A stretch of 64,000 bases of DNA from Streptomyces sp. Mut1 (GTDB taxonomy: Bacteria; Actinomycetota; Actinomycetes; Streptomycetales; Streptomycetaceae): assembly GCF_030719295.1 (NCBI RefSeq), contig NZ_CP120997.1, positions 930,001 to 994,000 of the forward strand, read 5' to 3'. The translations under genes and the position numbers were made by a program. The notes beneath the pieces were generated by a model, which was given only the letters and a program-made list of their open reading frames with translations, searched no databases and had not been told where the DNA came from. This document shows, piece after piece, positions 17,601 to 27,379 of the stretch; position 1 is the stretch's first letter, and each line of letters starts with the position of its first letter.

Positions 17601-19502
17601 CTGCCCGGTCCCGGGGGCGGCGGCCTGCCGGGGCCTGGGCACCCCGCCGGTCCGGTCGGCGGGCAGCCCGAGCAGTTCGGCGAGGCGGGGCTCGGCGGCG
17701 ATCGACTCGGCGGCCCTCAGCTCGGCCTCGTAGGCCTGTTCGGCGGCTCGGGCGCCGTCGGCGGCGCGCGCCGCCGCCAGTTCGGCGCGGCTCTCGTCGG
17801 CGGTGGCCTGCCTGGCCAGGTCCGCGGCGGCGCCGGCGGCCTCGCGGGCGGTGTCCCAGGAGGCCACGGCGGCCTGTTCGGCGTCGTTGGCGGCGAGGGC
17901 GGCCCTGGCCGGGTCGGCGTGGGGTGCGGTGTCGTCCAGCCAGCCGGCCCGGACGGCCTCGGCGGTCTCCTGCTCCACCTCGGCCAGGCGCTGGCGCAGA
18001 TGGCCGGCCTCGCTGCGGGCACGCTGGGCCTCGGTGGCGGCGGTGGTGGCGTCGCGGTGGGCGGCCTCGCCGGCGCTCTGGAGGGTGTCGGAGCGCTCTT
18101 CCTCCTCGTTGGCCCGGTTCTCACCCGCTTCGGCGGCGGTGTGCAGGGCCCGTACGAGGTCGGCCGCCGCACTGGCGCGGGCGGCGAGCGCGGGGGCGGC
18201 GTCGCGCTCGGCCTCCCGGATCGCCACGGCGACGCGCGCGGAGCGGTCGGCGGCGGCGCGGTGGCGCAGGACGGCTTCGGCGGCCTGCCAGGCGGAGTGC
18301 AGGGTGCGGGCGTCGCCCAGCTCGCGGCGCCCGGCGGCGGCGCTCTTCTCGGCGGCGGTCAGGGCCAGCGACGCGTGCCGGTAGGCGAGTTCGGCGGCGA
18401 TCAGGGCGAGACGGCCGCGGGTCTCCTCGGCGCCCGTGACGGTGTGGGCGGCGGCGGTGACCTGCTGGGCGAGCTCGGCCGTCCGGCCGCGTTCCTCGCC
18501 GGCGCGGGCGGAGAGCCTGCGGGCCAGGGTGCGGGTGCGGCGCTCGGCGCCGGCGTGGATGTCGCGGGTGCGGGCACGGGTTCCGGCGGCCTCGACGATG
18601 CGGCCGAGCAGGTCGACGGAGCCGGCGGTGAAGTCGCGTTCCGCGGTGAGTTCGGCGCGGCGGCCCAGTTTGTTGCCGAAGCCGCTGACCAGGTCGGCGA
18701 GGCCGTCCGTGTCACGGGTGTCGGTGACGGCGCGCAGCAGCAGGTCGGTGAAGTCGGAGTCCTTCTTCACCGCGAAGAGGCCGGCCGCCTCGCCCTCGTC
18801 GGCGTTCATCTCGCGCTGGTACCGGAAAAGTTCGGGGTCCAGGCCCAGTTCGCCGAGGTGTTCGTTCCAGCGGTCGTGGATCTCTTCCCAGTGCACGTCG
18901 AGGTGCTGGTAGAACTTGCCGGCCTCGGTGAGCGCGTCCCGGAAGCCCTTCATGGTGCGGCGCCTGCCCCGGGCGCCGGAGACGCCCTCGGCGGGGCGGC
19001 CGACGGCGGTGGACTCCGCGACGGGCAGCGAGTCGAGGCCGAGCCCGGGTCCTGGCCGGAAGGAGTACCAGGCCTCGGCGAACTTCCGGGGGTCGTTGGA
19101 GACCTGGCGTCCGCGCCACTCGCTGACCTTGCCGACGACCACGCACTCGCCGGTCAGCGTGTGCTGCCACTCCAGCGCGACATGGCCGCAGTCGTCGGCG
19201 AGCAGGAATTTGCGCAGGACGCCGGAGCTGGCGCCGCCCAGGGTGTTGCGGTGGCCCGGCAGCATCACCGAGAAGATCAGCTTCAGCAGGACGGACTTGC
19301 CGCCGCCGTTCTCCAGGAAGAGCACGCCGGCCGGGGCGGGCCTGCGCGGCGGGCCGACCGGTTCCTCCTCGAAGAACTCCGCCTGCGCCGGGGCGGGGTG
19401 GGGCACGGGCTCGCCCACTCCGCGCAGGTCGAGCACGGTGTCGGCGTAGCGTGCGCCGGCAGGTCCGATGGAGTAGAGGCGGACCCGGGACAGCTCGTAC
19501 AT
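14691..19502 (-). CDS. SMC/MukB-like coiled-coil ATPase (MksB/JetC-like)
   Basis: The 1603-residue product has split ATPase halves around a very long Ala/Arg/Glu-rich coiled coil (about residues 200-1400). This architecture fits a chromosome- or plasmid-acting condensin. The N-terminal P-loop is LENGGGKS (residues 63-70). The C-terminal half has the ABC signature FSGGQ (1447-1451) and a Walker B region LFLDNP (Asp1487). Two departures from SMC consensus are visible: the first P-loop glycine is Leu, and the residue after the Walker B Asp is Asn instead of Glu. It is the last gene of a three-gene operon (22117 to 14691) and starts 70 bases after the MukE-like gene. DNA-loop extrusion or plasmid restriction is inferred from architecture only. 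Confidence 0.8.
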   Translation of the reverse strand: MYELSRVRLYSIGPAGARYADTVLDLRGVGEPVPHPAPAQAEFFEEEPVGPPRRPAPAGVLFLENGGGKSVLLKLIFSVMLPGHRNTLGGASSGVLRKFLLADDCGHVALEWQHTLTGECVVVGKVSEWRGRQVSNDPRKFAEAWYSFRPGPGLGLDSLPVAESTAVGRPAEGVSGARGRRRTMKGFRDALTEAGKFYQHLDVHWEEIHDRWNEHLGELGLDPELFRYQREMNADEGEAAGLFAVKKDSDFTDLLLRAVTDTRDTDGLADLVSGFGNKLGRRAELTAERDFTAGSVDLLGRIVEAAGTRARTRDIHAGAERRTRTLARRLSARAGEERGRTAELAQQVTAAAHTVTGAEETRGRLALIAAELAYRHASLALTAAEKSAAAGRRELGDARTLHSAWQAAEAVLRHRAAADRSARVAVAIREAERDAAPALAARASAAADLVRALHTAAEAGENRANEEEERSDTLQSAGEAAHRDATTAATEAQRARSEAGHLRQRLAEVEQETAEAVRAGWLDDTAPHADPARAALAANDAEQAAVASWDTAREAAGAAADLARQATADESRAELAAARAADGARAAEQAYEAELRAAESIAAEPRLAELLGLPADRTGGVPRPRQAAAPGTGQSADNQHRHDEGPGFGPAAPDGAEPAPHGAPAATAARTAEQALTADEFDRGADELRDLLDQGVGAAERRLFELRTAAADDSRILGALGDGGLLPPGPDVLATVEYLGEQGIPALPGWRYLAQAVDPADHAAVLAARPELVDGVVITDPDAHARAREVLGAAALLPRSAVAVGTAAALLAPVPDPGTGPYAGGDGVFLVPPNPAMHDEHAADEERHALRSRAAARDEDIRVLAARLGADRALAARIGSWRADCPPGMLAELAEAAGSARTAAETAEAALAEARTVRAEADEAAADTARVREERQEAAQRARRAADALAGLAFRLRERAGWQAKLRELTDEAAESEARATVFLERARIADEDRRAAQRAADDARRTARALRAERAEIAGAPETIPDLGDDAPRQALPALREAYRAASQLYEKVGVGADLRAEQARAESDESAALAELDRLTNKVRTRAAQLLEGTDGADGPSRQAAAARAESLVQLLETRASTASEQLGRLRGEAERLAPADGESLHTELPDEQVPADAEQAQALLRTATAELASATAALDTARAAHTELLHSHRTAEDSAGGFEETAALLRDLLRDHGADDDPESPEPYPGSLEEARQSAAEARRSLRGCAADLSAAEAAVREASDVLVRHANSTRYEQVRTPARQQIRELPAAALPEHAEKWATAFAPRLRVLTDELAQLERNRDSIVDRLRGLVESALTTLRSAQRLSRLPEGLGEWSGQEFLRIRFEEPDQATLTERLGEVIDEATKAALKKNSDLRRDGMSLLLRGVGAALEPRGIAVEILKPDAVLRAERVPVGQMGDVFSGGQLLTAAIALYCTMAALRSNDRGRDRAQHRHAGTLFLDNPIGRANATYLLELQRAVSDALGVQLLYTTGLFDTTALAEFPLVIRLRNDADLRAGLKYISVEEHLRPGLPQQDPGSETVHGEITATRMFKRGAPAPRTLPAQAASEPAEETRTAP

Positions 19503-19572
19503 GGCGGCGGACTCTCGTCGTTCGGGAAGCGGGGGGAAAGACGTCGGGGCGGGGCGGCCGGCCCGGCGGTGG

Positions 19573-20493
19573 TCAGCCGTGGAAGGGCAGGCCCGCGTCG
19601 GCCGCCAGTTCCAGGTCGTCGGGGTCCGGGGGCGGCAGCAGGGTGGCGCTGCCGTCGGTGACGGGGACGACGCCCAGCTCCAGGAGCTCGGCCATGGCGG
19701 CGCTGCCGGCCATGTCGCGGACCTGGAGCTGGTAGCGGGCGGTGGTGCGGTAGGTGCCTCCGGCGTCGTCTCCGGTGCGCTGGAGGAAGCCGGAGTCGGT
19801 GAGGAAGGCGACGGCCTTGCCGATGATGCCGGTGGTGGAACCGGCGAGCCGGCGGGCGTCCTTCGTCGCGCCGGTGGCGCTGCGCCGGGCGTAGACGCGC
19901 CAGCCGGCCTCCAGGCCCGGGGCCTCGCTGACCGGGTCGGTGTTGTCGCCCTGCTCCTCGGCGCGCTCCTCCAGGCGGTTGCACGCCTGGCGGACGAAGG
20001 CGTCGACGCCGTTGACCGTGATCCGGCCGATGTACGCGTCGTCGGCGAGGTCCTCGGGGCGCGGGAAGGCCATGGCGGCGACGGCGAGGTGGGCGAGGCC
20101 GTGCAGGAAGCGGTCCGCGGAGTCCGACGAGGCGCGGCGGGCGTAGTCGCCCATGCGGACGGCGAAGACCGAGTCCTCGCCCGCCGTGACGGCCATGCCG
20201 GCCCGGGGGGAGACCTCCAGGACGATGAGGCCGAGACCGGTGGCCACGGCGTCGGCGAGCCGGGCGAAGGCGGTGTCGTCCCGGTAGCGGCGCAGCAGTT
20301 CGGCGTACTCGGCGTCGCGGGCGGGCAGCAGCTTGGGCTGGAGGCCGAAGGCGACGAGCCGGGCGGCGTCGGCCGCGTCCGCCGGGGTGACGGCGGCCGG
20401 TGCGGGCGCGGCCCGGTCGGGCTCGTAGGCGGAGGCGGGCCGGTCGGCGGGCTCGCTCCACGCGTCGGTGTGCTCTGCGCGGTGGTCGCTCAC
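19573..20493 (-). CDS. MukE/MksE/JetB-like accessory protein
   Basis: This 306-residue acidic protein has no membrane segment. The N-terminal 40 residues look disordered. The core has AEYAELLRRY and LGLIVLEVSPRAG, then a winged-helix-like C-terminal half ending in strands (YRTTARYQLQVRDM). Size, position between the kleisin-like and SMC-like genes, and winged-helix character fit a MukE/JetB subunit, which binds the kleisin and DNA. I infer this from operon order; sequence motifs alone are not decisive. The GTG at 20493 has AAGGAG upstream. Confidence 0.6.
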   Translation of the reverse strand: MSDHRAEHTDAWSEPADRPASAYEPDRAAPAPAAVTPADAADAARLVAFGLQPKLLPARDAEYAELLRRYRDDTAFARLADAVATGLGLIVLEVSPRAGMAVTAGEDSVFAVRMGDYARRASSDSADRFLHGLAHLAVAAMAFPRPEDLADDAYIGRITVNGVDAFVRQACNRLEERAEEQGDNTDPVSEAPGLEAGWRVYARRSATGATKDARRLAGSTTGIIGKAVAFLTDSGFLQRTGDDAGGTYRTTARYQLQVRDMAGSAAMAELLELGVVPVTDGSATLLPPPDPDDLELAADAGLPFHG

Positions 20494-20590
20494 GACACTC
20501 GCTCCTTGCTGCGGAAAGTCCGGTGAAGAGTTCTGCGGAGGGGCCGGTGCGGGGCCCCGGAGCCACTCGTACGGAAAGGTGGGCGGGAGG

Positions 20591-22117
20591 TCATGACGCC
20601 TCCGAGCGGTCCGCCGCCATGCCGGCCGCGTCGAGCAGGGCGGTGCCCACGATCAGGTCGGCGCCGCCGAACTCGTCGTCGTCCAGCGGGGTGCCGTCGT
20701 CCACGGAGAAGAGCAGACGGCGCTCGCCCTGGCGGTAGGCGGTGCCGACCGGGGGGCTCGCGGCGTGCACCGCGAGCAGGGCGACCAGGTAGGGCAGGTC
20801 GGAATCGCTCCGCCGGGCGTCGGCCAGGAGCCCGGACAGGCGGCGCGGCGCGTCGTGCTCCAGATCGAGCAGTTCCATCGCGGCGGCCAGCTGCTCCTCA
20901 CTGAACCGGCTGTCGTCCGGGGTGGCGATGAGGTCCGGCTCGGGCATCTCGGCGCCGAGGTGTTCGCGGGCCGGCGGCGGGCTCAGGAGCAGGTCGACCA
21001 GGTCGCCCACCCGGACGGAGACCGGGGTGCGCAGGCCCGTGCCCCGGGCGAAGAAGGCGTCGGTGGCCCGGGTCGCCTGTTCGACGGGGAGCGGCAGCAG
21101 CGGGGCCAGGAGCTGTCCGTACAGATCGAGGCCGGTGCGGGCGGCGGGTGCGGCGAAGGCCTGCCGGTCCTGTTCGGCGCGGAAGAGGGGGCCGGCCTCC
21201 AGCAGCCGGGACTGGAGCTGGGTGTGGCGGCGGATGCAGTCCTTGACGATGTCGACCAGCTCGGCGGCGCGGCGCTTGTGCTCGGGATCCTCGGCCTCGT
21301 CGCGGGCCTTGCGGATGTTGGTGAGGATCGCGTTCTCGTGGCGGTAGCGGTCGGCTACGTGGTCGAGCGCCTCGGCGATCATGTCGGGCACGGTGTTGAG
21401 CCAGTCGACCGCGCGGACGTTGCGCCGGGTGGCGTCGAGCGTCTTGCGGAGGGTCTCCGCGTACTGCACGGTCCGGTAGCGGGCCTGCTCGGCGGCGAGC
21501 TGGGCGTCGGCCAGCCTGCCCCGGCTGATCAGGACCTCCAGCTTCACCTCGGCGGCGATCTGGGCGCTGGTGACGTCCGTGTCGAGGGCTCCGACCAGGA
21601 CGTTGACCGCTTCGTCGGTGGCCCTGAGGTAGACGCTGCCGCCGTGCCCGGGGACCTCCTCGATGAGCTTGAAGTCGTAGTCGCGGCGGACGTAGACGCC
21701 GTCGGGCCCGAACGTGCCGTAGACGGCGCGGAATCCACGGTCCACGCTGCCGACGTTGATCAGGTTCTCCAGGACCCAGCGGGCGACCCGTTCGTGCTCG
21801 GCGGCCGGGCGGCCGGGGGCCTGGGCGGCGACGCGCGGGAGGAGCCTGGTCACTATCTGGTCGTGGTCGGCGCCGGTGTCGAAGTCCATGTTGAGCGTGA
21901 CGTGGTCGATGGCCGCGAGGGCGACCTCGGCCATGGCGTAGCCGCTGTACTCACCGGCGAGGTTCGCCTTGCGGACGTCCAGGTCGTGCAGCGGCGCGGT
22001 GCAGGCGAGCGCGCGCAGCCGACGCGAGAGCCCCTCGTCGGCGGCCGGGCCCGGTGCGGGCCGGGGCCCCGCGCTGAGCTGGGGCGCAGCGTTGTCCGTG
22101 TAGGCAGGCGAAGTCAC
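20591..22117 (-). CDS. Kleisin-like (MukF/MksF/JetA-like) protein
   Basis: This 508-residue mostly helical protein carries an apparent winged helix near residues 80-170 (ARWVLENLINVG, VYVRRDYDFKL, VYLRATDEAVN). A long helical arm region and a C-terminal domain with strands (RLLFSVDDGTPL) follow. It is first in a kleisin-MukE-SMC order, the order seen in jetABC and mks operons. The GTG at 22117 was preferred over TTG at 22147. A TAATCT hexamer ends seven bases before the GTG, which would give a leaderless mRNA. Function as the bridging subunit of a condensin-like complex is inferred. Confidence 0.6.
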   Translation of the reverse strand: MTSPAYTDNAAPQLSAGPRPAPGPAADEGLSRRLRALACTAPLHDLDVRKANLAGEYSGYAMAEVALAAIDHVTLNMDFDTGADHDQIVTRLLPRVAAQAPGRPAAEHERVARWVLENLINVGSVDRGFRAVYGTFGPDGVYVRRDYDFKLIEEVPGHGGSVYLRATDEAVNVLVGALDTDVTSAQIAAEVKLEVLISRGRLADAQLAAEQARYRTVQYAETLRKTLDATRRNVRAVDWLNTVPDMIAEALDHVADRYRHENAILTNIRKARDEAEDPEHKRRAAELVDIVKDCIRRHTQLQSRLLEAGPLFRAEQDRQAFAAPAARTGLDLYGQLLAPLLPLPVEQATRATDAFFARGTGLRTPVSVRVGDLVDLLLSPPPAREHLGAEMPEPDLIATPDDSRFSEEQLAAAMELLDLEHDAPRRLSGLLADARRSDSDLPYLVALLAVHAASPPVGTAYRQGERRLLFSVDDGTPLDDDEFGGADLIVGTALLDAAGMAADRSEAS

Positions 22118-22124
22118 GCTGCAC

Positions 22125-22130
22125 AGATTA
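22125..22130 (-). promoter_or_regulatory. Candidate -10 box for leaderless transcription of the SMC operon
   Basis: On the minus strand TAATCT ends seven bases before the GTG start at 22117, the spacing seen for leaderless Streptomyces mRNAs. No ribosome-binding site is visible, in agreement. A good -35 box was not found. Confidence 0.35.
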
Positions 22131-22218
22131 GGTCCTCGGACTGACAACGGTCGAAACGGCGCAGAAGGGCCCGCCTGCCCCGGAGTCGGTCACGCCCCGC
22201 CGCCCGGCCGTCCGGCGC

Positions 22219-25200
22219 TCAGCCGCCCCCGGCGTCCTCGGCCGGCTCCCCGTATCCGCCGCCTCCGGGGGTGCGCAGGACGAGCACGTCCCCGGCGCCG
22301 GTGTCCGCGCTGTCGCAGCCCTTGAGCGGGGTGCGGCTGCCGTCGGGGTGTTCGATGTGCTGGCTGCCCAGTGCGCCGGGCGCGCCGCCCGCCATGCCGT
22401 ACGGCGGGACCCGCCGGTGTCCGGTGAGCAGGGCCACCGTGACCGGTTCGAGGAAGCGGATGCGGCGTTCCACCCCGCGGCCGCCGTGGTGGCGGCCCGC
22501 TCCCCCGCTGCCCTCCCGTACCCGGAAGCTCTCCAGCAGGACCGGGTAGCGCCACTCCAGGATCTCGGGGTCGGTGAGGCGGGAGTTGGTCATGTGGGTC
22601 TGTACGGCGTCGGTGCCGTCGAAGTCCTCGCCCGCGCCCGATCCGCTGGCCACCGTCTCGTAGTACTGCACCCGGTCGTTGCCGAAGGTGAGGTTGTTCA
22701 TGGTGCCGGAGCCCTCTGCCTGGACGCCGAGGGCGGCGTAGAGGGCACCGGTCACGGCCTGCGAGGTCTCGACGTTGCCGGCGACCGTGGCGGCGGGCGG
22801 GGCGGGCGCCAGCATGGAGCCCTCGGGGACCCTGATCTCCAGCGGGGTGAGGCAGCCGCTGTTGAGCGGGATGTCCTCGGCGACCAGGGTGCGGAAGACG
22901 TAGAGGACGGCGGCCATGACGACCGAGGTGGGGGCGTTGAAGTTGCCCGGCTGCTGCGGGGAGGTGCCGGTGAAGTCGATCACCGCGCTGCGCGCCTCGC
23001 GGTCGACGGTGAGCGTCACCTCGATCACGGCGCCGTTGTCGGTCTCGTACCGGTAGCGCCCGTCGTGCAGCCCGGCGATGATGCGGCGTACCGACTCCTC
23101 GGCGTTGTCCTGCACATGGCCCATGTAGGCGTCCACGGCTTCGGTGCCGAACTGCTCGACCATGGCGCGCAGTTCGGCGATGCCCTTCTCGTTGGCGGCG
23201 ATCTGGGCGCGCAGGTCGGCGAGGTTGGTCGCGGGGTCGCGGGAGGGGTACGCGGCGGTGGTGAGGAGTTGCCTGGTGGCGTCCTCGCGCAGGGTGCCGT
23301 CCCGCACCAGGAGCCAGTTGTCGAAGAGGACGCCCTCCTCCTCGACGGTGCGGCTGAAGGCGGGCATGGAGCCGGGGGTGATGCCGCCGATCTCGGCGTG
23401 GTGGCCGCGCGAGGCCACCAGGAACTTCAGCACCGGCGTGCTGCCGGACTCGTCGAACACGGGCGTCACGACGGTGACATCGGGCAGGTGGGTCCCACCG
23501 TGGTACGGGTCGTTGATGGCGTACACGTCGCCGGGGCGCATGGTTTCGGCGTTGCGGTGGAGCACCTCCTTGATGGACTCCCCCATGGAGCCGAGGTGCA
23601 CCGGGATGTGCGGGGCGTTGGCGATCAGGTTGCCGTGCGCGTCGAACAGCGCGCAGGAGAAGTCGAGCCGTTCCTTGATGTTGACGGAGCGGGCCGTGTT
23701 CTCCAGGGTCACGCCCATCTGCTCGGCGATCGACATGAAGAGGTTGTTGAAGACCTCCAGCATGACCGGGTCGACGCGGGTGCCGACGGCCTGCCGGGCG
23801 GGGCGCGGGCGGGCCCGGGTGAGGACCAGGTGTCCGGTGGCGGCGAGTTCGGCCTGCCAGCCCGGGTCCACGACGGTGGTGGCGTCGGCCTCGGCGATGA
23901 CGGCGGGGCCGGTGACGGTGTCGGTGGCCCTGAGGCCGGTCCTGAGGTGGAGCGGGGCCTCCTGCCACCGGCCGTCCGCGAACATCCGCGCGGTGTCGTG
24001 CGGGCGGGGCGTGGTGGGGGCGTCCTCGTCCCGCTCGGCCGGCCGGATCTCGGCGTGCGCGCCGGCCGTTCCGGTGGCCTCGACGGAGACCGTCTCCACG
24101 ATGAGCCGCCGGTCCGCCGTGAAGCCGTAGCGGGAGCGGTGCTCGTGGGTGAACGCCTCGGTCATGGCCGCCGCCGTGTCCAAGGCGACGGGGAGGCTCG
24201 CGTCGGTGCCCTCGTACCGCAGCAGGACCCGGGCCCGGGTGCTGATCGCTTCGTCGGGGACTCCGTCGGCGCGCAGGTCGGCCCGGGTGCGGGCGGCGAG
24301 CTCGTCGCAGAGTTCCCGTACCCGGGTCACCGCCCCGCCTTCCAGGGCGGCTTCGAAGGACTGCTCGCGCATGGCGGTGGCGTCGGCGAGGCCGATGCCG
24401 TACGCGGACAGCACACCGGCCAGCGGGGGTACGAGGACCGTGTCGACGCCGAGCGCGTCGGCGACGGCGCAGACGTGCTGGCCGCCGGCCCCGCCGAAGC
24501 CCGTGAGGGCGTAGCGGGTGATGTCGTGTCCGCGCTGCACGGAGATCTTCTTGACCGCGCCCGCCATGGCGAGCACGGCGATCTCCAGGAACCCGGCGGC
24601 GGTCTCGGCCGCGGTGCGCTTGGTGCCGGTGGCCCGCGCGACGTCCTCGGCGAGTTCCTCGAAGCGTTCGCGCACGATGTCCGCGTCGAGGGGCTGGTCG
24701 CCGTCCGGCCCGAAGACGGCGGGGAAATGCGCGGGCCGGATGCGGCCCAGCATGACCTGGGCGTCGGTGACGGTCAGCGGCCCGCCCCTGCGGTAGCAGG
24801 CGGGACCCGGGACCGCCCCGGCCGAGTCGGGGCCGACCCGGTAGCGCCGGCCGTCGAAGTGCAGGACCGAGCCGCCGCCGGCCGCGACGGTGTGGATGTT
24901 CATCATGGGGACGCGCATCCGCGCGCCCGCGACCTCGGTGCCCAGTTCGCGTTCGAACTCGCCCGCGAAGTGCGAGACGTCGGTGGAGGTGCCGCCCATG
25001 TCGAAACCGATGACCCGGTCGTGGCCGGCCTGCGCCGAGGTGCGGACCATGCCGACGACCCCGCCCGCGGGTCCGGAGAGCACCGCGTCCTTGCCCCGGA
25101 AGTGCGCTGCCTCGCGCAGGCCGCCGTTGGACTGCATGAACATCAGCCGGATGCCGGGCAGTTCGGCGGCGACCGAGTCGACGTACCGGCGCAGGATCGG

Positions 25201-25848
25201 TGAGAGATAGGCGTCCACGACGGTGGTGTCCCCGCGCGGGACGAGCTTGATCAGCGGGCTGACCTCGTGGGAGCAGCTGATCTGGGTGAATCCGGCGGCC
25301 CTGGCCTCGGCGGCGACGGCCTGCTCGTGGGCCGGGTGGCGGTAGCCGTGCATCAGGACGACGGCCGCACTGCTCAGCCCGTCCTCCCGGGCGGCGCGCA
25401 ACCGCCCGGCCACGGCCTCCCGGTCCAGCGGCACGACGGTCCGGCCGTGGGCGTCGATGCGCTCGGGGACCTCGATGACCCGGTCGTACACGGCTTCCGG
25501 GAGCAGGATGCGGCGGTCGAAGAGGCGGGGGCGGTTCTGGTACGCGATGCGCAGGGCGTCCCGGAAGCCTTCGGTGATGACCAGGACGGTCGGTTCGCCG
25601 CGCCGCTCCAGCAGGGCGTTGGTGGCGACGGTGGTGCCCATCTTCACGGCGGCGACCCGGTCGGCGGGGACCGGTTCGCCCGCTCCGAGCCCCAGCATGA
25701 GCCGGATTCCGGCCACGGCGGCGTCCCGGTAGCGGTCCGGGTCGTGCGAGAGGAGCTTGCGGGTGACGAGTTGCCCGTCGGGGCGCCGTCCCACCACATC
25801 GGTGAACGTGCCGCCACGGTCGATCCAGAATTCCCAGCGCCCGGTCAT
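22219..25848 (-). CDS. ATP-dependent 5-oxoprolinase / hydantoinase A-B fusion
   Basis: The 1209-residue protein fuses the HyuA and HyuB subunits seen separately in hydantoinases, the layout of 5-oxoprolinase (5-oxoproline + ATP + water to glutamate). The N-terminal hydantoinase/oxoprolinase domain has [13 protein letters not shown]. The ATPase-like middle has [13 protein letters not shown] and GGGSV. The HyuB part begins near residue 680 and includes [18 protein letters not shown] and [13 protein letters not shown]. The C-terminus has glycine-rich strands. It stands as a single gene, 101 bases from the kleisin-like gene. Substrate (5-oxoproline versus a hydantoin) cannot be told apart by eye; the fused form favours oxoprolinase. 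Confidence 0.88.
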   Translation of the reverse strand: MTGRWEFWIDRGGTFTDVVGRRPDGQLVTRKLLSHDPDRYRDAAVAGIRLMLGLGAGEPVPADRVAAVKMGTTVATNALLERRGEPTVLVITEGFRDALRIAYQNRPRLFDRRILLPEAVYDRVIEVPERIDAHGRTVVPLDREAVAGRLRAAREDGLSSAAVVLMHGYRHPAHEQAVAAEARAAGFTQISCSHEVSPLIKLVPRGDTTVVDAYLSPILRRYVDSVAAELPGIRLMFMQSNGGLREAAHFRGKDAVLSGPAGGVVGMVRTSAQAGHDRVIGFDMGGTSTDVSHFAGEFERELGTEVAGARMRVPMMNIHTVAAGGGSVLHFDGRRYRVGPDSAGAVPGPACYRRGGPLTVTDAQVMLGRIRPAHFPAVFGPDGDQPLDADIVRERFEELAEDVARATGTKRTAAETAAGFLEIAVLAMAGAVKKISVQRGHDITRYALTGFGGAGGQHVCAVADALGVDTVLVPPLAGVLSAYGIGLADATAMREQSFEAALEGGAVTRVRELCDELAARTRADLRADGVPDEAISTRARVLLRYEGTDASLPVALDTAAAMTEAFTHEHRSRYGFTADRRLIVETVSVEATGTAGAHAEIRPAERDEDAPTTPRPHDTARMFADGRWQEAPLHLRTGLRATDTVTGPAVIAEADATTVVDPGWQAELAATGHLVLTRARPRPARQAVGTRVDPVMLEVFNNLFMSIAEQMGVTLENTARSVNIKERLDFSCALFDAHGNLIANAPHIPVHLGSMGESIKEVLHRNAETMRPGDVYAINDPYHGGTHLPDVTVVTPVFDESGSTPVLKFLVASRGHHAEIGGITPGSMPAFSRTVEEEGVLFDNWLLVRDGTLREDATRQLLTTAAYPSRDPATNLADLRAQIAANEKGIAELRAMVEQFGTEAVDAYMGHVQDNAEESVRRIIAGLHDGRYRYETDNGAVIEVTLTVDREARSAVIDFTGTSPQQPGNFNAPTSVVMAAVLYVFRTLVAEDIPLNSGCLTPLEIRVPEGSMLAPAPPAATVAGNVETSQAVTGALYAALGVQAEGSGTMNNLTFGNDRVQYYETVASGSGAGEDFDGTDAVQTHMTNSRLTDPEILEWRYPVLLESFRVREGSGGAGRHHGGRGVERRIRFLEPVTVALLTGHRRVPPYGMAGGAPGALGSQHIEHPDGSRTPLKGCDSADTGAGDVLVLRTPGGGGYGEPAEDAGGG

Positions 25849-25948
25849 GCCCCCATCTTGGCCCGCTGCCGGGTGATCACGGAACAGGCCACGGCGCCGG
25901 TCGCGAAATGTGCGCCGGCGCCCGTCCCGCGCAGCGGCTCGCGGCGCT

Positions 25949-27370
25949 TCAGAGCGCCGGGGCGTCCGGGCCGATCCTGCTGCGTACCGCCGACTGGACC
26001 TCGGCCTCCTCGGCGGGGTCGGCGGCCAGTCTGCGCAGCCGCTCGGCCACTCTCAGGTCGCCGGTCTCGGCGTGCAGCGCGGCGACCTCGCGGGTCGTCT
26101 CCTCGCAGTCCCACAGGCACTCGACGGCGAATCCGGTGGCGAAGGACGGGTCGGTGGCGGCCAGTGCCCGAGCGGCCCTGCCGCGCAGCTGGGAGGAGGA
26201 CGTCTCGCGGTAGACGTGGCGCAGTACGGGGGCGGCGCAGGCGATGCCGAGGCGGCCGGCGCCGTCGACCAGGGCCCACAGCCGGGGCGCGTCCGGTCCG
26301 TCGCCGCGTACGGCGGACCGCAGGGCGCCGAGCACCGAGGGGGCGTCCTGCGGTCCGCCGCGGCCGGCGAGCACACCGGCCGCGGAGGCGCCGAGCGCGT
26401 CGGGCCTGCGGGCCCAGCGCCGGGCGCGGTCCACGGCCTGCTCGCCGCACATCCGCTCGAAGGCGGCGACGGCGGCATCGGCGACGGGGCCCCGGGGGCC
26501 GGCTGCGGCGGCCTCGATCAGGTCGAGGACGACGGGGTCGCGGACCTCGGCGGCGAGATAGTGGAGCGAGGCGCAGCGGGCGGCTTCCGGGCCGCTGCGG
26601 GCGGCCTCGACGATCACGGGCCGGTCCTCGGCGCCCGCGACGGCGGCGAGGCAGCGGGCGGCCGGCACATGCAGGGCACTGCCCCGGTCGAGCCCTTGCC
26701 CGGCCCAGTCGAAGACGGCCTGGACGCTCCACCCGGGGCGGGGGCCGCCGGGGCGCATCTGGCGCTGCCAGCGGTCGAAGGAGCCCTGTTCGGAGGCGGC
26801 CCGGACCCGGGCGCCGACCGCTTCGCGCGGGTCTTCGGCCCACAGGCGCCAGGGCCGGGGCTCGTAGGCGTCGCGCACGGTCGCGGCCAGCTCGGCGCGG
26901 CCGCCGGCGTCGTCGGGGAAACGGGCGAGCACGGGCACGGCGAGGGAGCGGAGCCCCGCGTCGTCGTCGCGCAGGGCCAGTTCGTCGAGTGCCCAGGCCC
27001 AGTTGGAGCCGGTCGCGGCGTAGCGGCGCAGGAGGACGAGGGCGTCGTCCCGTCCGTAGGAGGCGAGGTGGCCGAGGACGGCCAGGGCCAGGCCGGTACG
27101 CGAGTCGTCCGTGTCGAGGTGGTCCTCGGGGTCGGACAGGTGCCGCTCGATCTCCTCAATGCCGCCGTCGAGATCGAGATAGAGGCGCGCGTAGTACAGG
27201 GAGCGGTTCTCCACCTGCCAGTCGTGGCGGGGGTCACTGAGTACGCAGTGGTTGAGAGCCGCCAGGGCCTCGGAGCGCGGTGCGGCGAGCGCGTGGAGCG
27301 TGCCGTCGCCGCGACCTCTCTGCAGCAGGCCGAGCAGGGTGCCGCTCGGCGCTATGAACGGATCAAACAT
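25949..27370 (-). CDS. HEAT-repeat protein (473 aa)
   Basis: This soluble helical-repeat protein probably serves as a protein-interaction scaffold. From about residue 70 onward, degenerate 30-40-residue alpha-alpha units recur with motifs such as [30 protein letters not shown] and [13 protein letters not shown]. No catalytic motif is visible. The ATG at 27370 follows a TGAGGC site, and that site overlaps the end of a possible 63-residue ORF. With the upstream ankyrin gene it makes a small unit of repeat-scaffold proteins on one strand. Confidence 0.8.
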   Translation of the reverse strand: MFDPFIAPSGTLLGLLQRGRGDGTLHALAAPRSEALAALNHCVLSDPRHDWQVENRSLYYARLYLDLDGGIEEIERHLSDPEDHLDTDDSRTGLALAVLGHLASYGRDDALVLLRRYAATGSNWAWALDELALRDDDAGLRSLAVPVLARFPDDAGGRAELAATVRDAYEPRPWRLWAEDPREAVGARVRAASEQGSFDRWQRQMRPGGPRPGWSVQAVFDWAGQGLDRGSALHVPAARCLAAVAGAEDRPVIVEAARSGPEAARCASLHYLAAEVRDPVVLDLIEAAAAGPRGPVADAAVAAFERMCGEQAVDRARRWARRPDALGASAAGVLAGRGGPQDAPSVLGALRSAVRGDGPDAPRLWALVDGAGRLGIACAAPVLRHVYRETSSSQLRGRAARALAATDPSFATGFAVECLWDCEETTREVAALHAETGDLRVAERLRRLAADPAEEAEVQSAVRSRIGPDAPAL

Positions 27371-27379
27371 GGGAAAGCC

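Noticed and set aside
15000..19500. Several plus-strand open frames of 150-850 codons opposite the SMC-like gene
   Set aside because: Their composition (Gly/Ala/Arg runs) is the antisense of a GC-rich coiled coil. None has a start site or domain.
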